Shown piece after piece: positions 22,966 through 30,708 of a DNA stretch of 52,974 nucleotides. The stretch comes from JAWVZS01 sp964507825 (lineage in GTDB: Archaea > Thermoproteota > Nitrososphaeria > Nitrososphaerales > Nitrosopumilaceae), in contig CAZDQM010000043.1 in the NCBI GenBank assembly GCA_964507825.1, positions 1-52,974 on the forward strand, in the 5' to 3' direction. Position 1 is the first letter of the stretch; every line of letters starts with the position of its first letter. The notes under the pieces are model-generated. The model did no database searches and was not told where the DNA came from. It saw nothing but the letters and a program-made list of their open reading frames with translations. The position numbers were made by a program, and so were the translations under genes.

Positions 22966-24453
22966 TTGAATCGTACCGTTTCTTCCATCCTGTTATTCTC
23001 TATAATGATTCTATCTTCTGCCATGATGATATCTCTAGTTCCTGTCGCGCATGCACAACAGATCGGCGGCGGCGTCAACGTTCCGGGAGAATGGTGGCTT
23101 GGTGAGGGGCTCAAGCAGGGGGATTATTTCGAGTACCGCCTCTGCCATGTTGATTACAAAGAGTGCACGTCATTTGACATTCTTTTTTGGATCCAGGGTG
23201 ACAAGCAGGTAGGCTCTGAATCAAAATGGCTGGCAAAGGCAGTAGCTTATGACGGCGGCAGGGTATACAAGGGAGAGATGGAATTCGGCAAGATTGCAGC
23301 AGAGCCGACCGGGGGAACGGACAACCTGATCACGTATCGCAGCGCGGTAAAATCATCAATCTCTTGGCTGTCCTCATTTGCAACATCGTATGGGGGCGAA
23401 GGAGGCGAAGGGCCCAAGGAATTCAGCCGGCCCTCTTGGGGTAAGATTGGAAACATAGGAGGCGAGCAGGTAGCGCCGCAAGAGGCAGAATCCATAACTG
23501 TCCCTGCCGGGACCTTTGATACGATACGCGTCGGCTGGAAGACCGGCGGCGCACACAGCCACATTTGGATCGTCGACAACTTTCCATTTCCAATAAAGGC
23601 CAACACGTGGACACATGTTGCATCCGGGCATCCTCCTCCTGAATATGTGCTGACCTTGATTGATTACAAGGAGAATGTTACAGAAGACCCGTTTGTCGAT
23701 ATTGTGTCGTCTGCCGTGGAGACTGCGGCCCTAGGTTGCCCTGACAACAGCAATATTCAGTTTACAACTATAAAAAAATCCACACTACAGTTCGCATACG
23801 GGCTTGAGGTGGGGTACAAGCCGGAGAGTCCAAAGCAAGGCTGTGACATTGAATGGCTGATAAAGTTCAAGAACAAGTATGATCAAAACGAGTTCCTAAA
23901 CCAGGTGCAGTATGATATAATGGTCGTTGACAAGGACGTGACCCTACCTCCAATCAGAAGCCTAGCAGACGATGAAAGTAAGCAGTACCTTTACTCCCCA
24001 TCCGGACTAGCCGAGCGGATTATGCCTGTCAAGGAGCCGGTAGGTGAAAACCTTTACCTGATAATCGTATACGGACTGGCGCCAGAGCACGTCGTTCCAG
24101 ATTTCACAAAAACCCCGATCGACTATCTGATTGTCCCGCTTACCGTTCGACCGGCCAGTAACTCAGAACCAGAAGAGGCCAAAATTCCGGGATGGATCAA
24201 GGACAATGCTGGCCTGTGGTCCGACGGGATGATTGACGATAACACGTTTGTTGCAGGACTTCAATACCTGATCCGGGAGGGAATAATCGTGATTCCTGAT
24301 ACGCAGCAGGGAACCGGCTCTGGCTCTAGCGTGATTCCGGGATGGATCAAGGACAATGCAGGCCTGTGGTCCGACGGGATGATTGACGATAACACGTTTG
24401 TTGCAGGTATCCAATACCTGATCCGAAACGGAATCATCCTTATCTTCTCATAG
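22966..24453 (+). CDS. Secreted protein with two C-terminal WI..NA..W modules
   Basis: 495 residues beginning with TTG. The signal peptide (about residues 1-30) ends VPVAHA before QQ. The body (about 35-400) includes beta-rich segments such as ESITVPAGTFDTIRVGWKTG, but I recognise no enzyme family. Two near-identical modules close the protein: IPGWIKDNAGLWSDGMIDDN followed by TFVAGLQYLIREGIIVIP, then a Gly/Ser linker and the same module again. The same module ends PstS in this window. It is probably exported and held at the cell surface. Confidence 0.85.
   Translation: MNRTVSSILLFSIMILSSAMMISLVPVAHAQQIGGGVNVPGEWWLGEGLKQGDYFEYRLCHVDYKECTSFDILFWIQGDKQVGSESKWLAKAVAYDGGRVYKGEMEFGKIAAEPTGGTDNLITYRSAVKSSISWLSSFATSYGGEGGEGPKEFSRPSWGKIGNIGGEQVAPQEAESITVPAGTFDTIRVGWKTGGAHSHIWIVDNFPFPIKANTWTHVASGHPPPEYVLTLIDYKENVTEDPFVDIVSSAVETAALGCPDNSNIQFTTIKKSTLQFAYGLEVGYKPESPKQGCDIEWLIKFKNKYDQNEFLNQVQYDIMVVDKDVTLPPIRSLADDESKQYLYSPSGLAERIMPVKEPVGENLYLIIVYGLAPEHVVPDFTKTPIDYLIVPLTVRPASNSEPEEAKIPGWIKDNAGLWSDGMIDDNTFVAGLQYLIREGIIVIPDTQQGTGSGSSVIPGWIKDNAGLWSDGMIDDNTFVAGIQYLIRNGIILIFS
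24184..24276 (+). repeat. First copy of the tandem 93-base module repeat
   Basis: Encodes the first WI..NA..W module. The second copy starts exactly 150 bases later; over the first 74 bases I count one mismatch, then three more in the next four bases, then identity to the end. Confidence 0.85.
24334..24426 (+). repeat. Second copy of the tandem 93-base module repeat
   Basis: Near-identical at DNA level to 24184-24276. Synonymous sites are conserved too, so this is recent duplication or gene conversion rather than protein-level constraint alone. Confidence 0.85.
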
Positions 24454-24480
24454 GCGGAAGATTGCTGGTATTGAATAACA

Positions 24481-24837
24481 ATGGCTCTTTTTAGATATCC
24501 AAAACGCAAGCTAAGAAAACTAATCCAGCAGGGGGAGTATGAGGAGGCGATCGCCTTGGGAAACAGCTTGGCATCAAAGTTTGCCAACGATACTGACTAT
24601 CTCTTTATCATGGGAAGCATATACTATATTGTAGAGGATGCCAACAAGGCGTTGCATTACTTTGATCGTGTATTGGCAGTTAAACCGGACGATGTAGAAA
24701 CCCTGTACCTAAAGACACGCATTCACATTAGTCGAGAAGAGCATGATACCGCATCCGAGTGTTGCAGGCAGATTTTAAAGCAGAATCCAAAGCACACTGA
24801 AGCGCGGCATATTCTGGAATCGTTGGAGGATGACTAG
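24481..24837 (+). CDS. Small TPR-repeat protein
   Basis: 118 residues consisting of about three tetratricopeptide repeats; ANKALHYFDRVLAVKPDDVE and ASECCRQILKQNPKHTEARH match the consensus spacing. It probably scaffolds protein interactions in the cytoplasm. It lies 27 bases after the secreted protein gene, so it may share its transcript. Its stop shares CTAG with the convergent downstream gene. Confidence 0.85.
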   Translation: MALFRYPKRKLRKLIQQGEYEEAIALGNSLASKFANDTDYLFIMGSIYYIVEDANKALHYFDRVLAVKPDDVETLYLKTRIHISREEHDTASECCRQILKQNPKHTEARHILESLEDD

Positions 24838-25313
24838 GTCCTTGATTTCAAGAGGTAGACTGCCTCTAAAAGCCAGTCGCAAAACTTTGTTACACCGTCA
24901 GTGAACTCACACCAGATGTGAACCGAGTGGGGCAGGATGTCTATCCGCCCGTTTTTGAAAAGTAGCCTTACGCCCTCCTTGCCCTCATACATGTATGCAT
25001 CCTCGGTCCTAGTATCATCGATTAGCTCCGCCGCCTTTTCCTTGATAGTTTCCCTGCTTATGGGAAACCTGGTCTTTTTCTGGTCAATAATCAGGCTCAA
25101 ATCACGCCTTCCATACATATCATATTCGTCAATCTTTCCCTCGTGTGGAAAATTTACAATCAGCCTGATTCCGTATTTTTCACCAACCTTGTGTCCTATC
25201 TCCGTAATCCTAGTGTATCCAAGGGCGGGATTCTTTTTTAGCAGAAACCTGATTTGTGCCAGATCTGACATCAGGCTGGCCCGAAGATCCCCCGTGATAT
25301 CGGTAAAAAGCAT
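24834..25313 (-). CDS. Hypothetical protein, 159 residues
   Basis: Not recognised. Mixed alpha/beta with a charged middle (KIDEYDMYGRRDLSLIIDQK) and a C-terminal DGVTKFCDWLLEAVYLLKSR helix. The start at 25313 is supported by GTTAAATTGG about 28 nt upstream; an internal ATG at 25271 is possible. No signal peptide or metal motif. Confidence 0.7.
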   Translation of the reverse strand: MLFTDITGDLRASLMSDLAQIRFLLKKNPALGYTRITEIGHKVGEKYGIRLIVNFPHEGKIDEYDMYGRRDLSLIIDQKKTRFPISRETIKEKAAELIDDTRTEDAYMYEGKEGVRLLFKNGRIDILPHSVHIWCEFTDGVTKFCDWLLEAVYLLKSRT

Positions 25314-25394
25314 GAACCGTGGCGCGCCCTTTCCAATTTAACCCTTGGTCTATACCCTAGTTGGTTTTTTATCCTGCATCCTTTCTAGCAGATC

Positions 25395-26039
25395 ATGGCA
25401 ATGCCGATGGATTATGACGGGATGCGTACTGATGATAATGCAGAGCGCGCGGCCACGGCAGAGGACTATAAGCGGACCTGCATAGACTTTGTCGAGGAGA
25501 TCTCGCATGATTACAAGGCGTGGGTCGATTATTACCAACTGCCAGCAGATGATGATAAGAGGCGCAGGGCCGAAATTGACGCCACCGTTGCTAGGTGCAA
25601 CGAATGGATTGCCAAGGTGGCTACCACCATAAAGTCAATTGACGTGGTAATGAATGATGGAATTCAAAAAATGGCCGAGGCCACCGCGGGAAGGCCGTTT
25701 CAAATAGGCGTCTTTGTAGGCAACAAGTCGAGCTACACGCATGCTAGGCCTGGGATCATTGACGTCAATGTAAAGGCGGCCGGACGTGAAGGTCGGAAGA
25801 CCATGCTGGGCTTTCATTTCAAGGACGACCGATTCAGGATCGAGTCAACCTGCAATGCGTTTTTGGATCAGGTATCTCTTCCCACGGGGGAGCATGACAT
25901 GATGGATGTCCGCCTAAAGCTGAATGCCCAAGAGGCCGCAATACGCGACGTGATATCGTTTACCGTCACGGTAGTCGAGCTCAAAGACGGGGTAGAATAT
26001 GACAAGCGCGGCGTCACTACAATCGTCCACATAAACTGA
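25395..26039 (+). CDS. Hypothetical protein, 214 residues
   Basis: Not recognised. The N-terminal half is helical and charged (KRTCIDFVEEISHDYKAWVD). The C-terminal half is beta-rich (RPFQIGVFVGNKSSYTHARP, then VISFTVTVVELKDGVEYDKR). A TTTTTTATC stretch at 25364-25372 could be its promoter box. Its last 23 bases overlap the convergent flavin-type gene. Confidence 0.7.
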   Translation: MAMPMDYDGMRTDDNAERAATAEDYKRTCIDFVEEISHDYKAWVDYYQLPADDDKRRRAEIDATVARCNEWIAKVATTIKSIDVVMNDGIQKMAEATAGRPFQIGVFVGNKSSYTHARPGIIDVNVKAAGREGRKTMLGFHFKDDRFRIESTCNAFLDQVSLPTGEHDMMDVRLKLNAQEAAIRDVISFTVTVVELKDGVEYDKRGVTTIVHIN

Positions 26040-26346
26040 CTTGGACGATCACGCGCCCCTCATTGGCCCGCCGCTCATCCGGATACTTTAGGCTAGAAAT
26101 CTTGCGGGACAACACTTTATCCGTTATAACTGACGCGTCTCCGTAAAACTTTTCGTTTCCAAACCGGACCGTCACCGAGGGCGTCTTTATGATATTTTTG
26201 AACCAATCGCTGTCCGGTCGGCGTCGTGAAAAGTATATCATGTCGTTGTACTTTACTGCCCGCAATGTCTTTGAGTGGCTCCTTCCAGTGACCCTGCCGA
26301 CGGTTGTAAGAACGGCTAGGAACGAGGTGTTGTTTTCAAAACCCAT
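26017..26346 (-). CDS. F420/flavin-dependent nitroreductase-like protein
   Basis: 109 residues. The N-terminal FLAVLTTVGRVTGRSHSKTL corresponds to the T-x-GRxTG-x-x-R motif of the split beta-barrel deazaflavin (F420)-dependent reductase group, and DSDWFKNIIKTPSVTVRFGN matches the later xxWxxNLxxxPxVxV pattern. Nitrososphaerota make F420, so a cofactor-F420 or FMN redox role is plausible; the substrate is unknown. Confidence 0.7.
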   Translation of the reverse strand: MGFENNTSFLAVLTTVGRVTGRSHSKTLRAVKYNDMIYFSRRRPDSDWFKNIIKTPSVTVRFGNEKFYGDASVITDKVLSRKISSLKYPDERRANEGRVIVQVSLCGRL

Positions 26347-26433
26347 GCGGGGGTTGTCTGGTCAAGTAATTTAACCCCATTGCCGGAAATTTCTGATACA
26401 GCATAAGATAAGCAAATTTTTGGATACTCTGGC

Positions 26434-26886
26434 ATGTCTACAAAACTGGCTGGAACGCTGTCCAAGACGGCTGTGGCAGACACGTTTACCGGCAAGCGCG
26501 TAGTGGATCGTGAGGGAATAAAGTACGGCAAGGTCAAGCACATACACATAAACCAGGACACGCTAAAGGTTTCAGGTGTAACCATTCATCAAGGATTTCA
26601 CAGAGACTATTTCCTGTCCGAGCAATACATTGACAGGTTTACCGAGGAGACTCTTCTTCTGAGCACGGCGCCTGTCAGGACCAACATTGACGTTACGGAT
26701 ATTGACGGACACAAGATTGGCAAGGTCAAAAAACTGCACAAGAATCCACAAACCGGCGATCTTGAATCCATCGAGGTGCGCGACGGCCTAATACACACCA
26801 AGATCGTCTCCAAGACCGAGATCTGGGGCGTCGGTGAAAAAATAATCTTAAGGGTCACAAAGGCAGAATACAAGGAACTCGAGTGA
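26434..26886 (+). CDS. Protein with two PRC-barrel domains
   Basis: 150 residues made of two PRC-barrel-like units: residues about 18-70 (GKRVVDREGIKYGKVKHIHI) and about 85-145 (TDIDGHKIGKVKKLHKNPQT). Such domains occur in RimM and photosynthetic reaction-centre H subunits and in archaeal proteins tied to RNA processing or division. No other domain is present. It ends just before the convergent zinc-ribbon gene. Confidence 0.8.
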   Translation: MSTKLAGTLSKTAVADTFTGKRVVDREGIKYGKVKHIHINQDTLKVSGVTIHQGFHRDYFLSEQYIDRFTEETLLLSTAPVRTNIDVTDIDGHKIGKVKKLHKNPQTGDLESIEVRDGLIHTKIVSKTEIWGVGEKIILRVTKAEYKELE

Positions 26887-26988
26887 TCAATCTATTCTTT
26901 TTTCCATGCACTTTTTGCATTTTGGAGTACCATTCATGATCTCGACGTCTACGTTTGACGTGTTACATTCATGACACAATCCCTTCAT
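26887..26988 (-). CDS. 33-residue zinc-ribbon microprotein
   Basis: Reads MKGLCHECNTSNVDVEIMNG and then TPKCKKCMEKRID: Cys-x2-Cys-x17-Cys-x2-Cys, enough to bind one zinc. The frame is open to 27249, but upstream residues look non-family. A TATA-like AAAATTTAAG (27009-27018, minus) sits about 25 nt before the ATG at 26988; an ATG at 27006 would add six residues. Function unknown. Confidence 0.6.
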   Translation of the reverse strand: MKGLCHECNTSNVDVEIMNGTPKCKKCMEKRID

Positions 26989-27018
26989 GTCACAGGTATG
27001 ATTCATGCGCTTAAATTT

Positions 27019-27402
27019 TGTTGCGACGGCAGTCGGCCCAAACGCGTCTGGCAATTGGAACCACTCTACGTGGCATTCCTGCGTAAATGAGCATGTGCGA
27101 TGGTAAAGTAAAATACCGACTTTATATTCCTGCCACGTCTTGGCATCGGGTGTAAAATACCGACCCTGAGGCTCAGTCCGCCGCAACTGTATATCAGGGA
27201 TGGCGCGGCAAGGCGATGACGAGTTGACGGCAGGCAGAAGATTTGACATGACTACAATGCATCAAGGAATTGGGCAGGGGTATGATGGCGGCACTGCGGC
27301 TCGTACATGGGAGGGGACCCGTCCCCTGATATCATTCGTCCCTGATGGAATCTTATCAATAAAACATGTAAAAATTTATAATTGAAAAAATCGTTTAATT
27401 TG
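27019..27402. other. Intergenic region before the ABC exporter
   Basis: I see no supported gene; the minus frame reaching 27249 is treated as upstream read-through of the zinc-ribbon gene. The last 50 bases turn AT-rich and contain TTTATAA at 27375-27381, about 25 nt before two consecutive TTG codons (27400, 27403). Confidence 0.45.
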
Positions 27403-28389
27403 TTGAACTCGATCGAACTACGATCCATCTCCAAGTCGTTTGGGAACGTAAAGGCCATAGACGACATCTCGTTTGAGATCAAAGAGTCCGAAATCTTTGG
27501 CTTTCTGGGATCCAACGGGGCGGGGAAAAGCACTACGATGATGATTCTCACCACTCTGCTAAAGCCTAGTTCGGGACAGGCCCTAGTTGCAGGATATGAC
27601 GTCGTGACACAGGCAGACATGGTGCGTCAGAACATCGGCTATGTACAGCAGGAGACAACGGTTGACGAATACCTTACGGGGCGTGAGAACCTGCTCTTGC
27701 AGGCGCGGTTGAACCATGTCGATAAAAGGGATGTTGATTCGCGAATTGATGAGATTCTAGAACTAATTGAACTGTCCGACAAGCAAGACGATGATGTAAT
27801 CACGTATTCTGGCGGGATGAGAAAGCGACTTGACATTGCAGGCGGCCTATTGCACCGTCCGAAGGTCCTGCTTTTGGACGAGCCGACCGTCGGCCTAGAC
27901 ATACAAACAAGGCGAAAGATCTGGGATTACATACGCGATATCCATACAGAGTACGGGATGACGGTCCTCCTCTCCACCCATCACATGGAGGAGGCGGATC
28001 GATTGTGTGATCGGGTTGGAATTATTGATCACGGGAAGGTTCAGGTGATCGACACCCCTACGGCCATGAAGGACGCTATGGGACGGGAGGTAATCCAGAT
28101 TGCCGCCGACGGGGCGGCGGCCGTGGTTCCGGCCATACGGAAAATCCCTGATGTGGGCGATGTCAAGACTCGCGACGATAAAATCACGGTATATGCGGCA
28201 AATGGGGCCATGGTGATACCGCGGATTTTTCAGATCGCCGCGGCAGCCGGCATCACGATCAGCTCCATATCGCTTACCGGACCCACGCTTGATGACGTCT
28301 TTATCTCCTATACGGGACATGAAATAAGGGACGAGAGCGGGTTCAACCGTCAACGGGAACATGCAAAAATGAGGCGATTACGTGCATGA
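27403..28389 (+). CDS. ABC transporter ATP-binding protein (DrrA type)
   Basis: About 328 residues. Walker A (GSNGAGKSTT), Q-loop (IGYVQQETTVDEYL), signature (YSGGMRKRLDIAGGLL), Walker B (KVLLLDEPTVGLD) and the H-switch (LLSTHHMEEADRL) are intact. The C-terminal 100 residues match the DrrA-type accessory domain. The frame is open from TTG at 27382, but TTTATAA at 27375-27381 fits a leaderless start at TTG 27403. With the next gene it forms an exporter whose substrate (drug, lipid or polysaccharide) is unknown. Confidence 0.93.
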   Translation: MNSIELRSISKSFGNVKAIDDISFEIKESEIFGFLGSNGAGKSTTMMILTTLLKPSSGQALVAGYDVVTQADMVRQNIGYVQQETTVDEYLTGRENLLLQARLNHVDKRDVDSRIDEILELIELSDKQDDDVITYSGGMRKRLDIAGGLLHRPKVLLLDEPTVGLDIQTRRKIWDYIRDIHTEYGMTVLLSTHHMEEADRLCDRVGIIDHGKVQVIDTPTAMKDAMGREVIQIAADGAAAVVPAIRKIPDVGDVKTRDDKITVYAANGAMVIPRIFQIAAAAGITISSISLTGPTLDDVFISYTGHEIRDESGFNRQREHAKMRRLRA

Positions 28390-29159
28390 TGCTGTCTGAT
28401 ACCTACGTGATTTTTTGGAGGGAGATGAAACGGTACAAAAAGTCTCGGGCCGGTATACTGATTCGGCTGATTCAGCCTGCCATATGGATAATTGTAATTG
28501 GAAACACGTTTGCAGGAACCCAGCCCCTGATCCAGTCAGTCGGGTATGAGGGGGAATACATAGAGTTCATGACCCCCGGTGTCATAATACTTACTGCGAT
28601 CTTTACTAGCATATTTGGGGGCGTCAACACACTGTGGGACAGGCGCTACGGCTTTATGAACAAGGCTCTGACCTCGCCGGTTTCACGCTCGTCAATCGCA
28701 CTAGGAAAGATGCTTGCCATCTCCATGATCTCGGCACTGCAAGCGAGTCTGATAATCGGAATTGCACTGGCCATAGGCGTTCAATTTGCAAACCCTCTGA
28801 TGATTGCACCGATAATGGGCATCGTGATCCTGTTTTCACTGGGATTCTCGGGAATTTCTGTCACCGTGGCGGCTAGTGCCAAGTCCCAGGAGACGTTTTG
28901 GGGCGTCATAAACTTTCTTGGAATGCCCCTATTCATGCTAAGCCCGGCACTGTTTCCACTGGAACTTTTGCCCGACTGGCTCGAAACACTGGCACGCTTT
29001 AACCCGGTCACATACACGGTACTGCTGGTGCGTGAAATGATGACCGGCATTGGGGGCGTTTCAACCGTGTTAAGCATCGGAATCATTGTATTCTTTGTCC
29101 TTGCAATGATTTTAATTGCAAGCTATGCCTTTAGACGCGACGTGAACAAGCCGTTTTAA
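28386..29159 (+). CDS. ABC-2 type transporter permease (DrrB type)
   Basis: 257 residues with six predicted membrane helices and the ABC-2 motif region SPALFPLELLPDWLETLARF followed by NPVTYTVLLVREMMTG. It is coupled to the ATPase gene by an ATGA overlap. The ABC-2 family exports drugs, glycans or lipids; the context gives no substrate. Confidence 0.92.
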   Translation: MMLSDTYVIFWREMKRYKKSRAGILIRLIQPAIWIIVIGNTFAGTQPLIQSVGYEGEYIEFMTPGVIILTAIFTSIFGGVNTLWDRRYGFMNKALTSPVSRSSIALGKMLAISMISALQASLIIGIALAIGVQFANPLMIAPIMGIVILFSLGFSGISVTVAASAKSQETFWGVINFLGMPLFMLSPALFPLELLPDWLETLARFNPVTYTVLLVREMMTGIGGVSTVLSIGIIVFFVLAMILIASYAFRRDVNKPF

Positions 29160-29232
29160 CTGTATCAAAAATTGACTAAAAATACAAAATTTGCTAACCC
29201 TTAGTAACTTGCTTGAATTTTAACATTCTTTG

Positions 29233-30633
29233 ATGTTGAAATATGCGGTACCTGCCGTCGTGATGGTTTTCGGGATCCTGCTGGTAGGGGGCATCACGCC
29301 TGCTGCATACTCGCTGTCTAATTATGAATACGTGTCCGACTTTGGCAGGTTTGGAATCCTATATGAGGGGCGGTTATCCCATCCGCAAAGCATAGCTGAG
29401 GATTCGGACGGGAACTTGTACGTGACTGATCTTGGAAACAAGCGCGTCCAAAAGTTTGACGCGATGGGGAACTATTTGGATCAATGGGGCCGAAGCGGCA
29501 CGGCGCACAACGAGTTCCATGAGCCAACTGGTATTGCAATTTACAAAAACCTAGTCTATATCGCTGACAGAGATCTGAATCGAGTCCAAGTGTTTGATCT
29601 TAATGGAAAATACATCTCGCATTGGGGCGAGCGCGGAGACGGCGCGGGCGAGTTCTTTTTCCCATCTGCCGTTGCAATAGGCATAAACGGAACCGTGTAC
29701 GTTGCCGATTCTGGAAATCAACGAATTCAAGCGTTTACCCCTAGTGGTGAATATTTGAACATGATGGGCACCACGGGCACTGATCCGGGAGAATTCTTGC
29801 ATCTAGTGGACGTGGCGACGGACTCAGACGGCAACATATATGGCGTCGACAGGGGCAATGGCAAGATTGAGAAATTTGATCACGAGGGTCATCGCTTATC
29901 CACCATGAAATTTACCGCACACAATTGGCAATTTGCACCAATCGCGCTAGACATTGCAAAAGATAACACTATGTTCATCCTAAACTCTGCAGATAATCGC
30001 ATCTTGCACCTAGAGCAGGACGGGTACAGCACCTTGATGGTAAGTGAGCGCCTTGGGCCGTTCTCAAACTTTCTGACGCATGGTTCTGACATCATACTGG
30101 CTGAAACGGGCCACCTGCTTACGGTAGATTACCTGGGCCATAAGATATTTCGACACGATACACCGTTTGTAGAAAAGGCGGCGGTCGCGGCCGGCGGTAC
30201 GAATAGCGGGCCAAGCTCCGGCGAGCCTGAAAAACGCGCTGATTCCGGGGGCGTCTTTAATGCATGCGGCAGGTCCATGGACAGCTATAACGTCATCACC
30301 GGAACGGAATCCTCCGATGTCATGGAGGGCACCGACGGCGACGACCTGATATTTGGACTAGGTGGCAACGATATTGTCTTGGGATATGGTGGAAACGACT
30401 GCATATTTGGCGGCGCCGGCGATGACATCATCTTTGGGAACGATGGTTCCGATGGGATATTTGGCGATCAGGGAAATGACATACTCAAGGGTTCGTCTGG
30501 AAATGACGTGATTTATGGAAATTCTGGGCTGGACTCGATTGATGGCGGGGCTGATACTGACACATGCATCGGTGCCGACGGCGAGGGACAGGATTTGTTT
30601 ACAAATTGTGAATCCTATACCATGACTATATAG
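29233..30633 (+). CDS. Secreted NHL-propeller protein with RTX calcium-binding repeats
   Basis: 466 residues. Signal peptide about 1-27 (GGITPAAYS). Residues about 30-315 are six NHL-type blades, for example SIAEDSDGNLYVTDLGNKRV and AVAIGINGTVYVADSGNQRI. A Gly/Ser-rich linker (about 322-345) leads to about nine RTX nonapeptides (GGNDIVLGY, GGAGDDIIFG, QGNDILKGS) that form a calcium-loaded beta roll. A TTG one codon earlier (29230) is possible. RTX repeats are best known from bacterial type I secretion substrates, but here a Sec-type signal is present. Probably a surface adhesion or binding protein. Confidence 0.9.
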   Translation: MLKYAVPAVVMVFGILLVGGITPAAYSLSNYEYVSDFGRFGILYEGRLSHPQSIAEDSDGNLYVTDLGNKRVQKFDAMGNYLDQWGRSGTAHNEFHEPTGIAIYKNLVYIADRDLNRVQVFDLNGKYISHWGERGDGAGEFFFPSAVAIGINGTVYVADSGNQRIQAFTPSGEYLNMMGTTGTDPGEFLHLVDVATDSDGNIYGVDRGNGKIEKFDHEGHRLSTMKFTAHNWQFAPIALDIAKDNTMFILNSADNRILHLEQDGYSTLMVSERLGPFSNFLTHGSDIILAETGHLLTVDYLGHKIFRHDTPFVEKAAVAAGGTNSGPSSGEPEKRADSGGVFNACGRSMDSYNVITGTESSDVMEGTDGDDLIFGLGGNDIVLGYGGNDCIFGGAGDDIIFGNDGSDGIFGDQGNDILKGSSGNDVIYGNSGLDSIDGGADTDTCIGADGEGQDLFTNCESYTMTI

Positions 30634-30669
30634 TAACCCTTCCTGATCCGGTCATTTCGTAATCTATTA

Positions 30670-30689
30670 TTACAATGCGTATATTGTAA
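30670..30689 (+). promoter_or_regulatory. Palindrome around the pstS TATA box
   Basis: TTACAAT, six bases (GCGTAT), ATTGTAA: a perfect 7+7 inverted repeat. The TATATT overlapping its centre lies 24-29 nt before the pstS ATG, so a dimeric regulator bound here would block TBP. A third half-site, TTACAAT, recurs at 30704-30710 over the start codon. Confidence 0.55.
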
Positions 30690-30708
30690 CATATCTTCGA
30701 TTTTTACA

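Noticed and set aside
22966..24453. Plastocyanin/copper protein assignment for the secreted protein
   Set aside because: No type 1 copper ligand pattern is visible; only the C-terminal modules are shared with exported proteins.
27200..27385. 61-codon plus frame before the ABC exporter
   Set aside because: No promoter, no recognisable composition, and it runs into the exporter promoter.
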